From contig JADNRY010000045.1 in NCBI GenBank assembly GCA_015501585.1, positions 248,001-312,000 on the forward strand: 64,000 bases of DNA, read 5' to 3'. Below the pieces are notes generated by a model. It made no database searches, was not told where the DNA came from, and saw only the letters and a list, made by a program, of their open reading frames with translations. The position numbers and the translations under genes are program-made. Source of the DNA: Rhodocollybia butyracea. Taxonomy: Eukaryota > Basidiomycota > Agaricomycetes > Agaricales > Omphalotaceae. This document shows, piece after piece, positions 35,527 to 48,270 of the stretch (within the stretch, counting starts at the first letter, position 1; the number at the start of each line of letters is the position of its first letter).

Positions 35527-36242
35527 TTATTACCATGAGCATCACATAGACAACAAATCACTTACCCAACGCAGTAAAATTTTCTGCTCTTCCTTGGTAC
35601 ACATATCCTTGGAACGTTCGAAACGTCGTGGGGTACCAGATGCATCAGGCGTAATACCCAATGCCATACTGTTGTTCTTCTCCTCCGCGACAGTGTTACC
35701 GTCAACATACTGAAGAAGCGCGCCGGTCTTGCTTCCCTTCTTTGTGAATTGAGTAGACTTCATTATTGCAGCCTTAGCGTTGAACAGTGTCATTGTCAGC
35801 GACCAGATAATCAGAATACATACCACCCACCGAGTCGGCATTCGTTGCTTCTGCGGCTTCCGCTTCCAATTTCAGTCTCTTCCTAACCTCGGCTGGCGGA
35901 ACATAGGGATGGGATTCATGGAACTCCTTTGCCTAGTACAGCAAGAGACATTCGTTACCATTAGCATTAGCATCACATAGAAAACAAATCACTTACCCCA
36001 CGCAGGAGATTGTCCTTCTCCTCCTGGGTACGCATATCCTTGGAACGTTCGAAACGTTGTGGGGTACCAGATACATCAAGCGTAATACCCTCTGCTATAC
36101 TGACATTCTCCTTCTTTGAAATTTCCTGGCCATCAATTTTGAGCACTTCCACAGCTGAGTAGGCGGCAGCGACTGAAGACGTGTCAACGGTAGCAACCTG
36201 GCTAGAATCTTGAGTGGCCGAAGTAATAGTATTGACCTCCAT
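35527..36242 (-). CDS. Small gene with duplicated exon, 3' end lost at a duplication junction
   Basis: The ATG at 36242 gives MEVNTITSATQDSSQVATVD, then ITLDVSGTPQRFERSKDMRT. A GTAAGT intron leads to AKEFHESHPYVPPAEVRKRL (a charged helix). A second intron leads to an exon containing ITPDASGTPRRFERSKDMCT, a near copy of the first. After the next GTAAGT donor (about 35573) the sequence soon becomes the tail of the 7TM unit, so the following exon is missing. The family is not recognised. The repeated module suggests that the gene grew by exon-intron duplication before truncation. Confidence 0.5.
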
Positions 36243-36968
36243 TTGGGCGTGATGTGAATTATAGGCAGAGTAGAGTAACGGCAGTGACCAACGCAAGATG
36301 AGCCACAAAGTGAGACCAAGTGAGCGAGAGACCAGCTCGGGTGAAATCAGTGGTGGTTGAGAAAAAGTAAGCACAAGTAAACGAGACGCCGTCGGCAACG
36401 TCATAATTGATGATGATCGGGCTGTTTCGGAAGCACTAGCCGTTTAGTGGCTTATCAGAGGATAAGAATCAAGATAAGTATGTCATACAGATATTCGCAT
36501 CTCTACAAAATTCCACATCTCGTCGAAGCGGCCGATGCTACCCTCGTCTTTGTCTCCAGCTAGGTCTAGATGAAGCTCGTATGACCTCTCCACGGTCGTG
36601 ACTTTGGTCAGCGGAACCGCCAAGTTGGTGACTGTGGCTTCCGATCCATCAGAGTCCTCCTTTCACGATCCCACCCTACTGTCGACATTGACATCGCGTT
36701 TACACTGTCGTGCAATCATCCTCAGTTCACTTCCCTTCATCTCGATAGTTTTCACTCTGCCTCGCGTCGAGCTCAACCACTCCTACTTGTCTTGCGCGTC
36801 GTGAGGTGGGAGGTGGAATCATCAATCTAAAGTGTGTCATCGGTTAGATACATATGGATAGAGGGAGGAGGACAGGAGATGCGACGAAACAAAAAGAACA
36901 GAAAGACAAGAAGGGGAGTGTGTATGGGAGAGAGAAGACCTACACGCAAATAAATACGATACTCGTTC
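36243..36968. other. Intergenic, start of duplication unit M2
   Basis: No gene seen. From about 36640 the sequence matches the 3' flanks of the other two copies of the minus-strand gene (purine-rich GGAGGAGGACA tract and AATACGATACT(C/G)GTTC). Confidence 0.5.
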
Positions 36969-37949
36969 TCAGCTCTCCTCAGTCCCGGTCCTTATCGCAT
37001 CAGATGCGTTTTTATTGTCAGTCCTGCGTTGAGCGAAAACAACTTCCATCAACATATCGTTTGTACTGTGTTCCTGGGCAATTTCGATCATTATATAAAA
37101 AGCTTCCAGTACCACCACTGCGATCATACGCAAATCGTAACCCAGAGTACGGGACTCCCATCGAGGAGGATGGTCCAAAAGACTATGGACCTGATGTGCC
37201 ACCTGTTTCATTGCCTCACGCATCTGACACTGCGAGTCGACAAGCCTCGAAACGATGCTATCTATCTCTTCCCCTTGAAATATGTCTGTCCTGTGTTTAA
37301 CTATTTGCTCCAAATTTTCACGAGAAAGCTGAAGGAAGAAGTTAATTGACGGGACGAGCATTTGAGCTCGTTCCCTTGTTTTTTGGTTTAACGTGAACTC
37401 CGGGACCCGGATCATTCGGTCCCAGTACCTGAAGCACACATCGTGCAAGTAGTGATGATATGCTGCTATATCAACAGGGCTGTCCCAGTCAATAACCTGC
37501 GAAGAGAATCCGGCCTTATCCAGATTTTTGAGCTGGTACCCCGGCCAACGAAGGGATAACTCGTAGTAGATATAGTATCCAAAAGCTAACATATATAGAA
37601 TCAACGTTGAATGTTCAGTATGCATTTGAACGCAGAATCAGGACTCACCACCAATTACAGCCGCTGAACCCCACGATATCGTTCTCTTTTGCCAATTTAC
37701 ACTTCTTCTACGGGAAGTGGCATACTCTCGGGCTCCAACGTGGTGGAAAGGAGGTGCGCTATGTGTTTTATACAAAGCAAAGCCGCCTAAAGGCGTGGAA
37801 TTGCTCCTCGCTGGAGCCAATGACCAGAAGGACTGCTTAGCGAGTTTAGATGATGTATTGTGAGAGTTGGGACGTGAGTTGATGACTCCGATTCGAACAT
37901 GGCGGAGGAGATAGTACCATGAAGCCTTCGAGCCCCAGTTTCCGAGCAT
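36969..37949 (-). CDS. Possible mitochondrial membrane protein, copy 2
   Basis: Two exons, 37949-37649 and 37585-36969, give 305 residues in frame, with the same splice sites as copy 1. The presequence-like N-terminus (MLGNWGSKASWYYLLRHVRI), the hydrophobic helix across the intron and the DHPPRWESRTLGYDLR block are kept. The region after YYELSLRWPGYQL differs most from copy 1 (for example SSQVIDWDSPVDIAAYHHYL). Family unknown. No F-box gene follows on the divergent side in this unit. Confidence 0.6.
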
Positions 37950-38049
37950 GGGCAAAGGAAGAGATTGTTTATGGCGTAGATCAAGATCTAAGTAGGCACG
38001 TGCGTGAATACATTTATTCCGAGATAAGATAAGCAGCAACTACATACGA

Positions 38050-38783
38050 AATAGCTCAAAATTTTCACGTCTTTTCTTCGTGCAATAATACTTTTTCTTC
38101 CAACGATAAACACCGCCAGGTCTCATTAATATTTGGAACCTCACGCGCACGATGGGTCTTTACAGAATTTACCTCAACTGCTTGAAGCGACCCTCGGCTC
38201 CAGCGTGAATTTAAGAGTTCCCAAATTCTCCATAGGACCACTTCAGCCGTCGGAAGATCGTGACTAGATGAGGCTTTTCGACAACGGTGGTGACAGAACA
38301 GTATGTGTCTTCCAGGGACTCAGCAAGCTCGATTGAAAGGCTGGCACCAGATCCGAGCCATCCTTTCACGATCCCACTCTACTGTCGATAGTGACATCGC
38401 GTTTACACTGTCCCACCATCACCATCGGTTCACTTCCCCTCGCATCGAGTTCAACTACTCGTACTTGTCTTGGGTGTGAGGTAAAATCGATCTAAAGTGG
38501 GTTATCGGTCAGATCCATATGGATGACGATGGAGGGAGGGGGAGGAGGACAAGGGAGAATAACAGATGAGACGGAAGAGGAAGAACAGAAATACAAGGGA
38601 ATGTGTATGTGTGAGAGACGATGCGGGGAGAAAACCTACACATAGCTAAATGCGATACTGGTTCATCTCTCCTCAGGCCTCAGTTCCAGTCCTTATCGCA
38701 TTGGATGCTTCTTCATTGTCAATATAACGGAGAGCGATAGCAAGTTGTATCAAAGTATCGCGTGTACTGTATTTCTGGGCAAG
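38050..38783. other. Intergenic between duplication units M2 and M3
   Basis: No gene seen. From about 38380 the sequence repeats the flank seen at 29740 and 36640. Confidence 0.45.
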
Positions 38784-39619
38784 TCAGAGGAGCGCATAAT
38801 TAGTTTCAAGTACCACCGTTGCAATCTGACGCAAATCGTAACCCAGAGTACGGGACTCCCATCGAGGAGGATGGTCCAATAGGCCATGAACCTGGTGTGG
38901 CGCCTCCTTCATTGTCTTATGCATTTGACATTGCAAGGTGACAAGCGTCGAAACGATGCTATCTGTCTCTTCTTCTTGCAAGTCGTTTATCGTTTGTTTG
39001 ACTATCTGCTCCAAATCTTCACGAGAAAGATCAAGGAATAAGCTGTTTAAGCGGATGACTTTTTGAGCTTTTTCCTTTGCTTCTTGGCTTAATGTGAACG
39101 TCGGTTGCATTTGGTCCCAGTACCTGAAGCACACATGATTCAAGTCACGAAGATATGACAAGGCTTCAAAAGGGTTGTCCCAGTCAACAGAAGGAAATTC
39201 GGACTCGTCCAGATTTCTGAGCTGGTACCCCGGCCAACGAAGAGATAGCTCGTAGTAGACACGGTATGCAAGAGCTAACGTAGAATCGCCGATTAGTATG
39301 CATTTGAACGCAGAGAGATAAGACTGACCACCACCGATTCCAGCCACTGCTAGATTCCATGGAATCTTTCTCTTTCGCCAGTTTACACGGAAAGTTGTAT
39401 ACTCTCGAGCTCCGACAGGCGAATCGGAAGTGTGTTATGTGTTTTATACAAGGCAAAGCCACCTGAAGGCCTGAAATTGCTCCTCGAATGTGCCAATGAC
39501 CAGAAGGACTGTTTGGTGCATTTAAATGTTATATGAGAGTTGAGATGAGAGTTGATGAGTCCGATTCGAACATGACGGGAGAGATACGACGAAGCCATCG
39601 GGCCACAGTTCCCGAACAT
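38784..39619 (-). pseudogene. Possible mitochondrial membrane protein, copy 3, broken
   Basis: The start at 39619 reads MFGNCGPMASSYLSRHVRIG, as in the other copies. A small deletion and changes near 39390-39430 (the TTCTTCTAC stretch of copy 1 is missing) shift the frame within exon 1. Exon 2 is readable (YYELSLRWPGYQLRNLDESE, DHPPRWESRTLGYDLR) but stops early after VVLETNYALL, so the last 35 residues are lost. It is divergent from the F-box gene at 39731. Confidence 0.7.
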
Positions 39620-39730
39620 GGGTGTACAAAAGACAAAGTATGTTTGTGGCTAAACACTAAAAAGTAAGCACGTGTGCGACTCCGGCGCTTGCAACACATT
39701 TTATTTCTTCAACGTACGCTCATCATCTCG

Positions 39731-41442
39731 ATGACATTTTGCTTTGCTTGCGGAACAAAGGTCTTCACCCCTAGCGTAATCGTGGATTTTTCCGTAATAC
39801 GCGACAAGTTACGCACTGAATCCGGCCCTGCGTCTGTCCAGCCAGATGAAGTTGTGAATATTATCCAAAGTGTCGAACGCGATCTGCAGGATTATGACAC
39901 GGAAATTCAACGTCTAGAGTCTCGGAGGACTCTTTTGGCAGCGCAAAGGGATAATCTGAAGCAGTATGCGTCTGAAGTCCAGTCACTGCTCTCACCAGCT
40001 CGCAAAGTTCCGGACGAGATCTTGCAATGCATCTTCGATGATTGCTGTGATACGAACAACTTTGAAGTTGATGATCTCGAAGAGACAGTGCCCATTGATG
40101 CTTCGCAGGCTTTCAGAAATAAGCCTGTTATCGCTATCAGCTCTGTTTGCACGCGCTGGCGCAGGAATGCACTCTCCATGCCTGCGCTGTGGTCTCGGAT
40201 AACATTGCGGTGGGAAGTATGCGAGGATACGAATAATTACCCTAAAACTGACCATTCAAAGCTCTTCGCCCTCTTGTCTAAGGTCCTCGAGCGGTCCCAA
40301 CAATGGCCAATGACGATCAGCCTTTCGATAGGATCACATCCTTTTGTGGAGCAAAGAGTGCTTCACCCAGTTTTGGAGCAATTTTTTGGGCATATGTCGC
40401 ATTGGCAATACCTGTCCTTAGAATGTTCTCATACTTTTAAGGCCTTGCTAGATGGGATTCCCTCAGTTTCCTTCCCTGTTCTGAAGACGTTATCCATTCC
40501 CGGCGATCCTTGGGTAGAGGACATTGACCCATTTATTGGAACATCTCCCAACCTCAAGGAGTTGCAATCCTCAATGGGGTTCTTCCGGGACTTTGATTAT
40601 TTGCTGTTGACTCACCTCGACTTCCATCCTTGCGAGCATGACATCCAGGAATTATTTGAGCGTACTTCAAATCTTATTTCTTTAACAGTCACAGAAACGT
40701 GGATCGACACTGATTTTGTGCACTCTGGTCCGATATCTTGCTCTTTTCGATTGGAATTTTTGACTGTACGCCATGGGTTCTGGGACTATGATCCCTCCGA
40801 TGCTGAACTCTGTGACTCTGTGTGGCCTTTTCTTCGACTTCCTTCACTGAAAGCGCTCCATTTGCAAAAGTATCCAGAGGATGGAGTTAGAAGTAGAAGG
40901 CCCTGGCCCTACTTCTGGCCCTTCTTTGAGCCTTTCATGACATTCGTACAACGGTCATCTCCACAGTTAACGTCACTTTCTGTTCAGAGTCTAGCTCTCT
41001 CCTATTCCAACCTTGTTCGTCTCGTCATCCATCTCCCTACTCTCAAAGATCTCACCCTTGATGACTCGCTCGTCCCCCAGAATACAGCCCAATATCCTCA
41101 GAATTCATAGAAAGCCTCCACTGTGGTTCTTTTTCTAGCTCTCTTCATTCGCAGATTTCACCAATTGTCCCGAGATTGCATTCACTGAGGTTGTTTAACG
41201 TTGGTGCGACCGATTTTCGAGATACTTCAGTCGTGGATATGGTTCAGTCGCGATGGATTCCTGAGAAGCTCTTGGCAAATAACGTTGTGGAAGCATCAAC
41301 CCTTCAGGTTGACTGCTTAAGGGAGTTCACTCTGGGGTTCCGAAATCGGTCAGAAAAGGAGGCGGATGGCATCTATAAATCTCTGGATCAGATCGAGAAG
41401 GATGGCATGAGAATTGTTGTGTCTTGGGATAAAATACAGTGA
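39731..41442 (+). pseudogene. F-box protein with N-terminal coiled coil; one missing base
   Basis: The ATG at 39731 opens a single long exon. Residues about 30-95 form a coiled coil (VERDLQDYDTEIQRLESRRT). The F-box follows at about 97 (VPDEILQCIFDDCCD), with ISSVCTRWRRNALSMPALWS after it, then leucine-rich-like repeats (PVLKTLSIPGDPWVEDI, LPTLKDLTLDDSLV). Proteins of this kind bind Skp1 and select substrates for SCF ubiquitin ligases. At C5 (41074-41078) one C appears to be missing: with six, the frame continues VPPEYSPISSEFIESL into the block ending at 41442. The span would then be 1713 bases, exactly 571 codons. As read, translation stops at 41110. It may be a real lesion or a sequencing error. 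Confidence 0.7.
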
Positions 41443-43479
41443 CGTGTTCATAGTATGGAACAGGGAGGTAAGTACATACATATCTTGTAACGTGTTCCAT
41501 AATGAGGAAAGTCATTGTTAACGGAAGAGATATGCGTACAAGACAAGCTGAGTAAAACGAACGAGTTCTTGCTTGACATATTCGGTCCTTTGGAGGAATG
41601 TTATAAAGCACAAGTTATCTAAACAAGTATAGATGTCGGACTCGGAGTCGCTTCAGAAATAGAAGAAATGGAAGCGCACTAGTCACCAACTCGTCCCTAA
41701 AGCAAAAGAAGCCAAGGAAGAGGCTCAACTCATTTGACCCTTCCCCGGGAATACAAATCTGCAAAGTGGAGCCTGCTCACTTTTATTACTTGGTGTACTT
41801 CTCCTGAGCGTCGAGCGATAATGATACGATTCAGATTACTTGGACTTTTGCGTAACTCATAAGACTGAACAAAGTGAACGCGGCGGGAATCTTGATTTTT
41901 TTCAAGTTCCTTAAAAACAACGCTTACTGTATTTTCCAAGTCTAAATGAAGCCAGTGGCATTGTAATTTTTCCTTTATGAAATCAAAAGAAAAATATGAG
42001 ATTAATTGCTCCCAAGTAATTGAAGATTGTGCTCTTGAGCAACGAGCAAAATTTGAGCACGTATGTCAAATCGCCGAGGCTTGAGCTTAGAGTCGAAATT
42101 TTAGCTCTGTAGTACCACCAGTGCTCGCCTTCAAAGCGCCCACCATCCTCAAACTTGTCGCCACCCGAGTCTGAATTGTTGCACTATGTGACTCAAGTAT
42201 TGCAGTGCCAGAGATGACTCCACCAATCTTGTTCCCCTTCATCAACTGCACAATATGGGCGAGGGTGTCGAAAGAAGAATCCGCAGAGAAGTGGCTCAAT
42301 ATGTATGTGTAACCAATTTCTTTCGAGGAGCGCTAATAAAGGATCTTATGAATTATAAGAAAGCGTATAATAGTCAGTGACTGGTACGGTCCATCCCAAC
42401 CTCAACAGCATTGCGCATTGTGCATAGAGAATGGGACGGTGATAACCGCAGCACCCGAATTCCTTTCCCTCACGTTTTCCTTCACCAACTTTGGCCCCGA
42501 TCCCAGCTCCGTCAACCAAACCCAGATGCTCAAATGGTTTCAAGTTATTTCTCCTTTATGACTACGGTGATGTGCTCGAAATCACCAACGACGAAGGATG
42601 AAACTGCTCTGCATTCGGCTTCAGTGTCTCCAAGGTACTAGTGGAGAATGAATGGAAGCGGTAGGACCATAGGTCAAAAGACGGCTGCTTCGCCGTTTGC
42701 AGCCGCATCCCCCATTGCATTAGTAAATCAACGTGTTTCAAGGAAACCGCACTAGAAGTATTCGACTGCTTAACGCAGTTTTGCCCAACTGGGCATACGG
42801 TACTCCTCGATATTTGTACCAATGTATGCTGCCGCGACTGCCCTATGGCCACAAAATAACATCTTGCGATACTGCCCCGGGTGCGTGAGGCTTGGCTTGG
42901 TGTATCCTTGGCGGGCGTCGTGGGTTTGGGACAGGGCATCGAAACACTTATCAACTTCCTGAAACAAACTGATTACTTCGCATGGGCAAGTCTATACAGA
43001 GCAACCGGCCGACTCCTTGGGAGCATTTGAGATTGTTGTAGGCGACAGAGGGATGCAATGCGTTCGACATCGCGGATGTGCCCGAAGTTAACATGGGGGA
43101 GAGATCATCGACTGCGAACCCGAGGGTTCACCGTAATCTTTATTCACCTCGCTTAGTCACCTCGTTGCATCGGTGGGCTGAACTCATCGTTCAGTTGCTT
43201 GGAATTTGTCTTGTTAAAAGGGAATAACAAGCACGCTACCCTACATAGCATCGGGCAAGAGCCGTGGGTTACCGAGCAGGTACGCTTGAAGGCAGACCTG
43301 GTTCCCCCCTCAGGGTACACTTCCTAGTACGCCGGGATGACATGTGTTTCACACGTTTTATTCCTATTCTGCTTTGCATTCATGTTTCTCATTTAGCAGG
43401 CGATCCTTGAGTACCTTGAAAACCTATTCTGAGAGAAAGTTCCATAAGTACATATAGTATTCGGGGAAACACAAGGCAC
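41443..43479. other. Long intergenic stretch with possible gene remnants
   Basis: A minus-strand open piece at 42562-42954 ends in LKPNAEQFHPSSLVI and a second lies at 42770-42967. They are in different frames and I could not assign a family. The rest shows no supportable feature. Confidence 0.3.
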
Positions 43480-46400
43480 CGTACTATTAGCTCTCTCGCT
43501 GGAACTTTTCCACGATACCAAGTTCTCGTTGTTCCCCGCCCCTTAGTCTTTGGACCATATGTACATCTAGTTACATACGGTATAAAAAACCCTGCTTTAT
43601 CGCGATCGCTATCCGACTTGATTTAACGTTAACCCGCCTCAGCGCTAAGTGTGCTCCAAGTTCCCCGAGCCATCCCTCATCACCACCCCACTATGCAGGA
43701 CTAGAATTACAACTACGAAGGCCGAACTTCCGGCTTCGCTTTTTACCTACGTCAGCGCCAATGGTGCGATCGTTTGCGTACTTACTACATATTGGAGAGC
43801 TCCACTCCTGAAAGCTATACTGTTTCGCATCATGCTGCATGCACACTTGTCAGCACTGCCATTGAGGTACCTTTCTCGTATCCGAGTTTTAATTTCGCGT
43901 CGTGGAAAGTCACAGTACTTATCAAGTTGTTTTTTTCTTAGCGTATTTACCCTGGGTTTGCATTGTGGAGGGCGGAGTGAGCACTGAGGAGGATAGTGAG
44001 CAAATTTGGGCGGAATTTCAAGTATCATGGGGACATGTTTGTAGAGCATCTCGAGTTGATTTCAAGGGTTGAGAAGACTTGAAAGTTTGACTAGCCCTAC
44101 GGTACACGATATGACTTTACATATGAGGCCATGAAATATGATAGATGCAGATGTCAACACATAAAAATCTTATGGCAGACAGGAGTAACGGGACAATCCT
44201 AAGCCCTGAAGTTGAAAATACTGACCTCAAACACTGGCCCGTCCGAATGGACCAACCGGCGAACTACATAATACTAAGTAATCAAAAATCAAGAAATACC
44301 GACAGCAGGCTCTGTGCATTTGGGTCAACATTGCCAGCGAACTGATCTTCTAAGGTGAGATAGATGTCACGATGTAGACAACAATTTCATGACCTTCCTC
44401 TAGTACCCAATCCTAGCCAGACATGTCATACATTGAGTTCAGGAATCGGACATTGATAAGGATTTTCACTTTACATAAGTAGGACTATCAGTCTATCATT
44501 CGATTCATTCCTGGATCCATGTAAGGAAGGAAGGGTTTATTACACGGCACAAACTTCCTGGAATCGGGGATTGGCCGCTGCCGCGGTACTTCAATTATAA
44601 TTTAAGTTCAGCCAATACTCAAATTACCTTCTCAATACTATCCAGCGCTTAGATGACGCGTAATAAAATCGTCTTTTCTTCCCAATTCCTTCCTTTCTTT
44701 CCAACATCGATGCCGTTGCATCCCACTCATGAACACCGTATACTTAACCAATTTCCAAATACAGAACCTGCATGAATGCATCACTAATGGGCGCATGGGT
44801 CAAGTAAGTATCTTTTCTTTACGGTCAAGAACGAGGCTTCTAAAGTTGCTTTGTTCAAATTCAGGGTATAATCTGTGAGCATCTTCTACGGTTTTCCGAT
44901 GGCCAGTACTTCAACTTGATTTTTTCATGTAGATGCCAGTGCATCGCTGCTGGTGAGTTTTCCCGCTGATCGAAGATTCTTCAGCTGACGTACTTAGTTG
45001 TATGACTATTGCTTAACTGTTTGGGATGAGGTGTGTACCAGAATGCCTCAAATACCGAGGCTACCTTGTAGTGATGTTACCTGTTTAAACTAGGTGAGAT
45101 ATATCTGGAGGCGACCCATGTCCATAAGCTCTAGTGCTTTTATAATTGCTCGATATGGCGCCATGGCTGGAATCATCCTCACCATTGTACCTGTGAGTAA
45201 AGATGCATATATGCCTTCTAAGTTTTCCTCTACCCGCTCCTCTGTTCAAATTCTTGGACATGTAGAACTTGTGTTGGCCTGTGGAGAATAGCCTGCAGAA
45301 TAGCCTGCAGACTGCAGCTGGCAGTAAGTTCCTATGTTTGAAATTCTAACGTCAATTTTGATGACTTCCATAGTCCTACGCTTCCTTTCGGTCGTTGCAT
45401 CTGAATGTATGAATTTGGCCTTATCGTTAGATCTTCAAGTCAAGCTAATTTCGAGCACTTAGTTATCGTAGCTGTCAGAACCTGGGCTATATGGAACAGA
45501 AGCCGTAGGATTTTAATAGCCTTGACTATCTTTTCTCTGGTGTGTTTATGCTTATACCTGAAAACCCTTCAATTGAAGTGAAACCCCTACTTGAAGGCTA
45601 CAATGATCCCTACTGCAGTCATAGTTGGCGAACGCATATCCTTGACTCGTGGTAGGTTTTCTTTCACTTCGTACCGTTTGTCCGAGCACGGAAAGATTCG
45701 TTATTTCACAGTTGTGCCTTTGGCGATTCCGGAGTTTGAGCAGATCTGCAGTCTAGCCATCGGCGACATCACTGCAAGGTTTATCGTACCTTATATCATG
45801 GTCATCTTCTACGAATGTGGTATGTCTCACTTTGTAGTCTCGAGGTTTCCGGGCGATGATGTTCGTTTCTCATCTTCAGTAAACTTGACCTTCACCTTGA
45901 TACAAATAGTCAGATGGCGCAGAACCATTCCGGAAAATGTTCGTGCGCCTATTATCGATTACCTTTGGAGAGATGGTAAGATAGTATTCCGCAGGTTCAT
46001 AATGGTAAAATACTTATTTTCTTCTTATCAGGTATCATACACTTTCTACTCATGTTGGGTTCGTATTTTCACTGTGACAAGCTCTTTGTAGCTCATACCG
46101 CAGGGTTTATTGTAGTTTTAGGGCTAATGAATACTGGAATAGTGCTACAGCAAGTAAAGCTGTTTAAATCTCGACCCCACACTAGAAAATGACTAACCTA
46201 TGTTCATCAGGTCCCTCAAGTACGTTCTGGAGGTTCTCAGTATGTCGCTTCAGAGTATGAAGAATATTCTCTCAACTTGCGCGTATAGGCTGCAAGCAGT
46301 ATTTCAAAGTATCCTCTCTACTCGAATCGTTCTGGTAAGCCCCGATAACTCGATCTTCTAAAATCCTAACCTGTTACTTTGCTGTGTTATGCCTTCTCAG

Positions 46401-46620
46401 CATCTTGCCAGATCGAGAGACTCTAGAGATATCACTGCGCCTGGATGTTCGGTATACCAGTCTAGCGGCGGGATCCAATTTACGAGCGTATATGGCGCGA
46501 GTGAATCGGGAATCCGGACCACTGCGTCTGGAATGGAATTGGCCATTTTATCATGATTTCAGGTGATACTCCCGTGCTGAATGCCCCTCGACGTCCGATC
46601 GTGAACCTCCGATCATAGCA
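43480..46620. repeat. Segmental duplication unit D2
   Basis: Same layout as D1, without the MITE. The empty MITE site is at about 44170. The tail (CGTCCGATCGTGAACCTCCG) continues into a block shared with D3 and D4 (ATGGAC...ACGAGGAAGGTG) up to about 46740. Confidence 0.8.
44729..46556 (+). CDS. DUF6533-like 7TM protein, copy 2
   Basis: Same exon plan as copy 1. It starts MNTVYLTNFQIQNLHECITN at 44729. The core includes ARYIWRRPMSISSSAFIIAR, a short exon of 58 nt (52 in copy 1), VRTWAIWNRSRRILI, ATMIPTAVIVGERISL, VPLAIPEFEQICSLAIGD and VRWRRTIPENVRAPIIDYLW. The end at 46556 is in the same frame as in copy 1. The exon of copy 1 beginning TATGTCGCTTTCAGAGCAAG has small indels here, so the C-terminal part may differ. 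Predicted multi-span plasma-membrane protein of unknown ligand. Confidence 0.55.
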
Positions 46621-47748
46621 GAAGATGGACTTACGAGGAAGGTGGACGAGGAGGAGCACTTCCAGGAGCGTTGTGCGGGTATTTGTGCTCAATATAGATA
46701 CCAAGCCTCGCAAGACACTAAAAACATCATTATTATTTCATATTTTTGACCGTTTTTCGCCATCGTACGTACGGCTCATAATGTAATACTAACAAACGTA
46801 CTTATATCTCAAAGTTGCTCTAAGGACCCAAGTCATACTCCACATCAAGGATTGTTGAGTATTCCCGTGTCAACATAACTAGATAGAAAACAGGTTACTG
46901 TTACTGTTGACGTTAGTAGGCGGAGTCTCCCTGGTATTCAACTTCAACTTCAATGTCGATATGAGTATATGAGTCACGATATCCCAATTCGTTCAGGTCC
47001 ACATACATTATCATAATCAGCCGAGTCAATAGATTTTGTTAAGAGTACGTACTGTCACAGAAACCTGAATTATGCACAGGTAAGTGGGGCTGATTTTAAC
47101 CACTTTCAAATTTCATGCCAGTGATGATGATATAAGTTGTGGTTTAACTTGCATCTAGAAATTTCTCCCATAAGCAAGTTTGTACAAAACATCGTTGTAA
47201 GGGTTATCTTATTCAGTCCACCCTCAATGTTTATAAACTCGAAATTCAAACTCTTCACACGCCTGGCCAAGACCAAGGTTGAAACGATGTCCTTGCATTG
47301 TTTACTTTTCATCCCCCTCTACAGTTCCGGGCACGCTCTAGCCTGCTCTTGCTTCCACTGGTCGTGTTTGAGTACGACCCCAAGAAACCAACATACATTC
47401 GTGTTGACATCTTCAGGATGTCGGTTGCCACAGTTCGGAAAGGTAGAACTTGAGGAAATAGATTTGTACTCGGCTCCGCTAATATAGAGCAAGGTTCCAC
47501 AAGGGAACAGTTAGCCACAGACAGTGTTCACAGATATATAATGAAAGCGCCACCCGAAAAGCAAAGGAACATTGCGATTCCAGATTTTGGCTGGTCTGAA
47601 GCAATCGCGTGGATGAGAAAGCATAGTCGCAATGAATTCAAGCAGTGACTGTATTACTTAGAGGCCAGCTGTTCAACTACCCGAGAGCAATCACTACTTT
47701 TACTACTGAAACTGGGGGGCGGCGTGGTGGGAGGAAGTGAGATACTTA
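46621..47748. other. Intergenic, no gene seen
   Basis: The first 120 bases continue the D unit tail. No supportable exon is seen in the rest. Confidence 0.4.
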
Positions 47749-48267
47749 GGCCCGTTCTGTTCCCGCGACTCAATGAGATACGATAAAATCCCTCTGCCAA
47801 ATTTCCGTGAGAAATACGATACACATTTTGGATCACTCGTCTCACATTTTTTGTGTTCCGCAACACCAAAGGTGATTTTTGGTGTAAGTTAGTGTGATAT
47901 GTAGTCGACGAGTGGGACTCTCGTGCTCATTGCTGGCAACGATGATAACAGCCACTTTCTAATTTTTAGAGGTAATAGGCTAAGGCGTGAACCAAGACTT
48001 CCGCAACTAACAAGAATTCAGAAAACTCATATTCTATTTTTCTGCATTTGTGGTCTGTTTGTCATGAACAACGACGACAAGACACCTCTCAAGGGCGACG
48101 TCGGGCAGTGTTGATGAGCACCGGACATCGTGATCCGCAGGTAGGGTCGTGTAGGGTCGCGTCTGAACTTTTCCAACTCGCATCAAGTTTGATACGATGC
48201 GGAATTTGTTTTTCTATCGTATCACATTTTATCGTATCTCACTGAGTCGCGGGAGCAGAACAGGGCC
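47749..48267. mobile_element. Tourist/PIF-Harbinger-like MITE 2
   Basis: The 519-bp element begins GGCCCGTTCTGTTCCCGCGA and ends in the inverted complement (TCGCGGGAGCAGAACAGGGC, then C). Terminal inverted repeats of about 45 bp include GAGATACGATAAAAT. It is flanked by TTA at 47746-47748 and 48268-48270. The interior has no convincing coding frame. Ends and target site are like MITE 1, but the terminal sequence is a different family. Confidence 0.85.
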
Positions 48268-48270
48268 TTA

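Larger units (their letters stand above)
31867..35527. repeat. Segmental duplication unit D1 (7TM gene with upstream block)
   Basis: Homologous to D2 (43480-46620) and D3 (49400-52850 and beyond). Markers are TTAGTCTTTGGAC...CATACGGTATAA, a block with GTTTGCGTACTTAC, ACTTTACATATG, and the whole 7TM gene. A MITE is inserted in D1 only. Confidence 0.8.

Noticed and set aside
42562..42967. Minus-strand frames as an enzyme gene
   Set aside because: Two pieces in different frames with no recognised motif; reported only as possible remnants.
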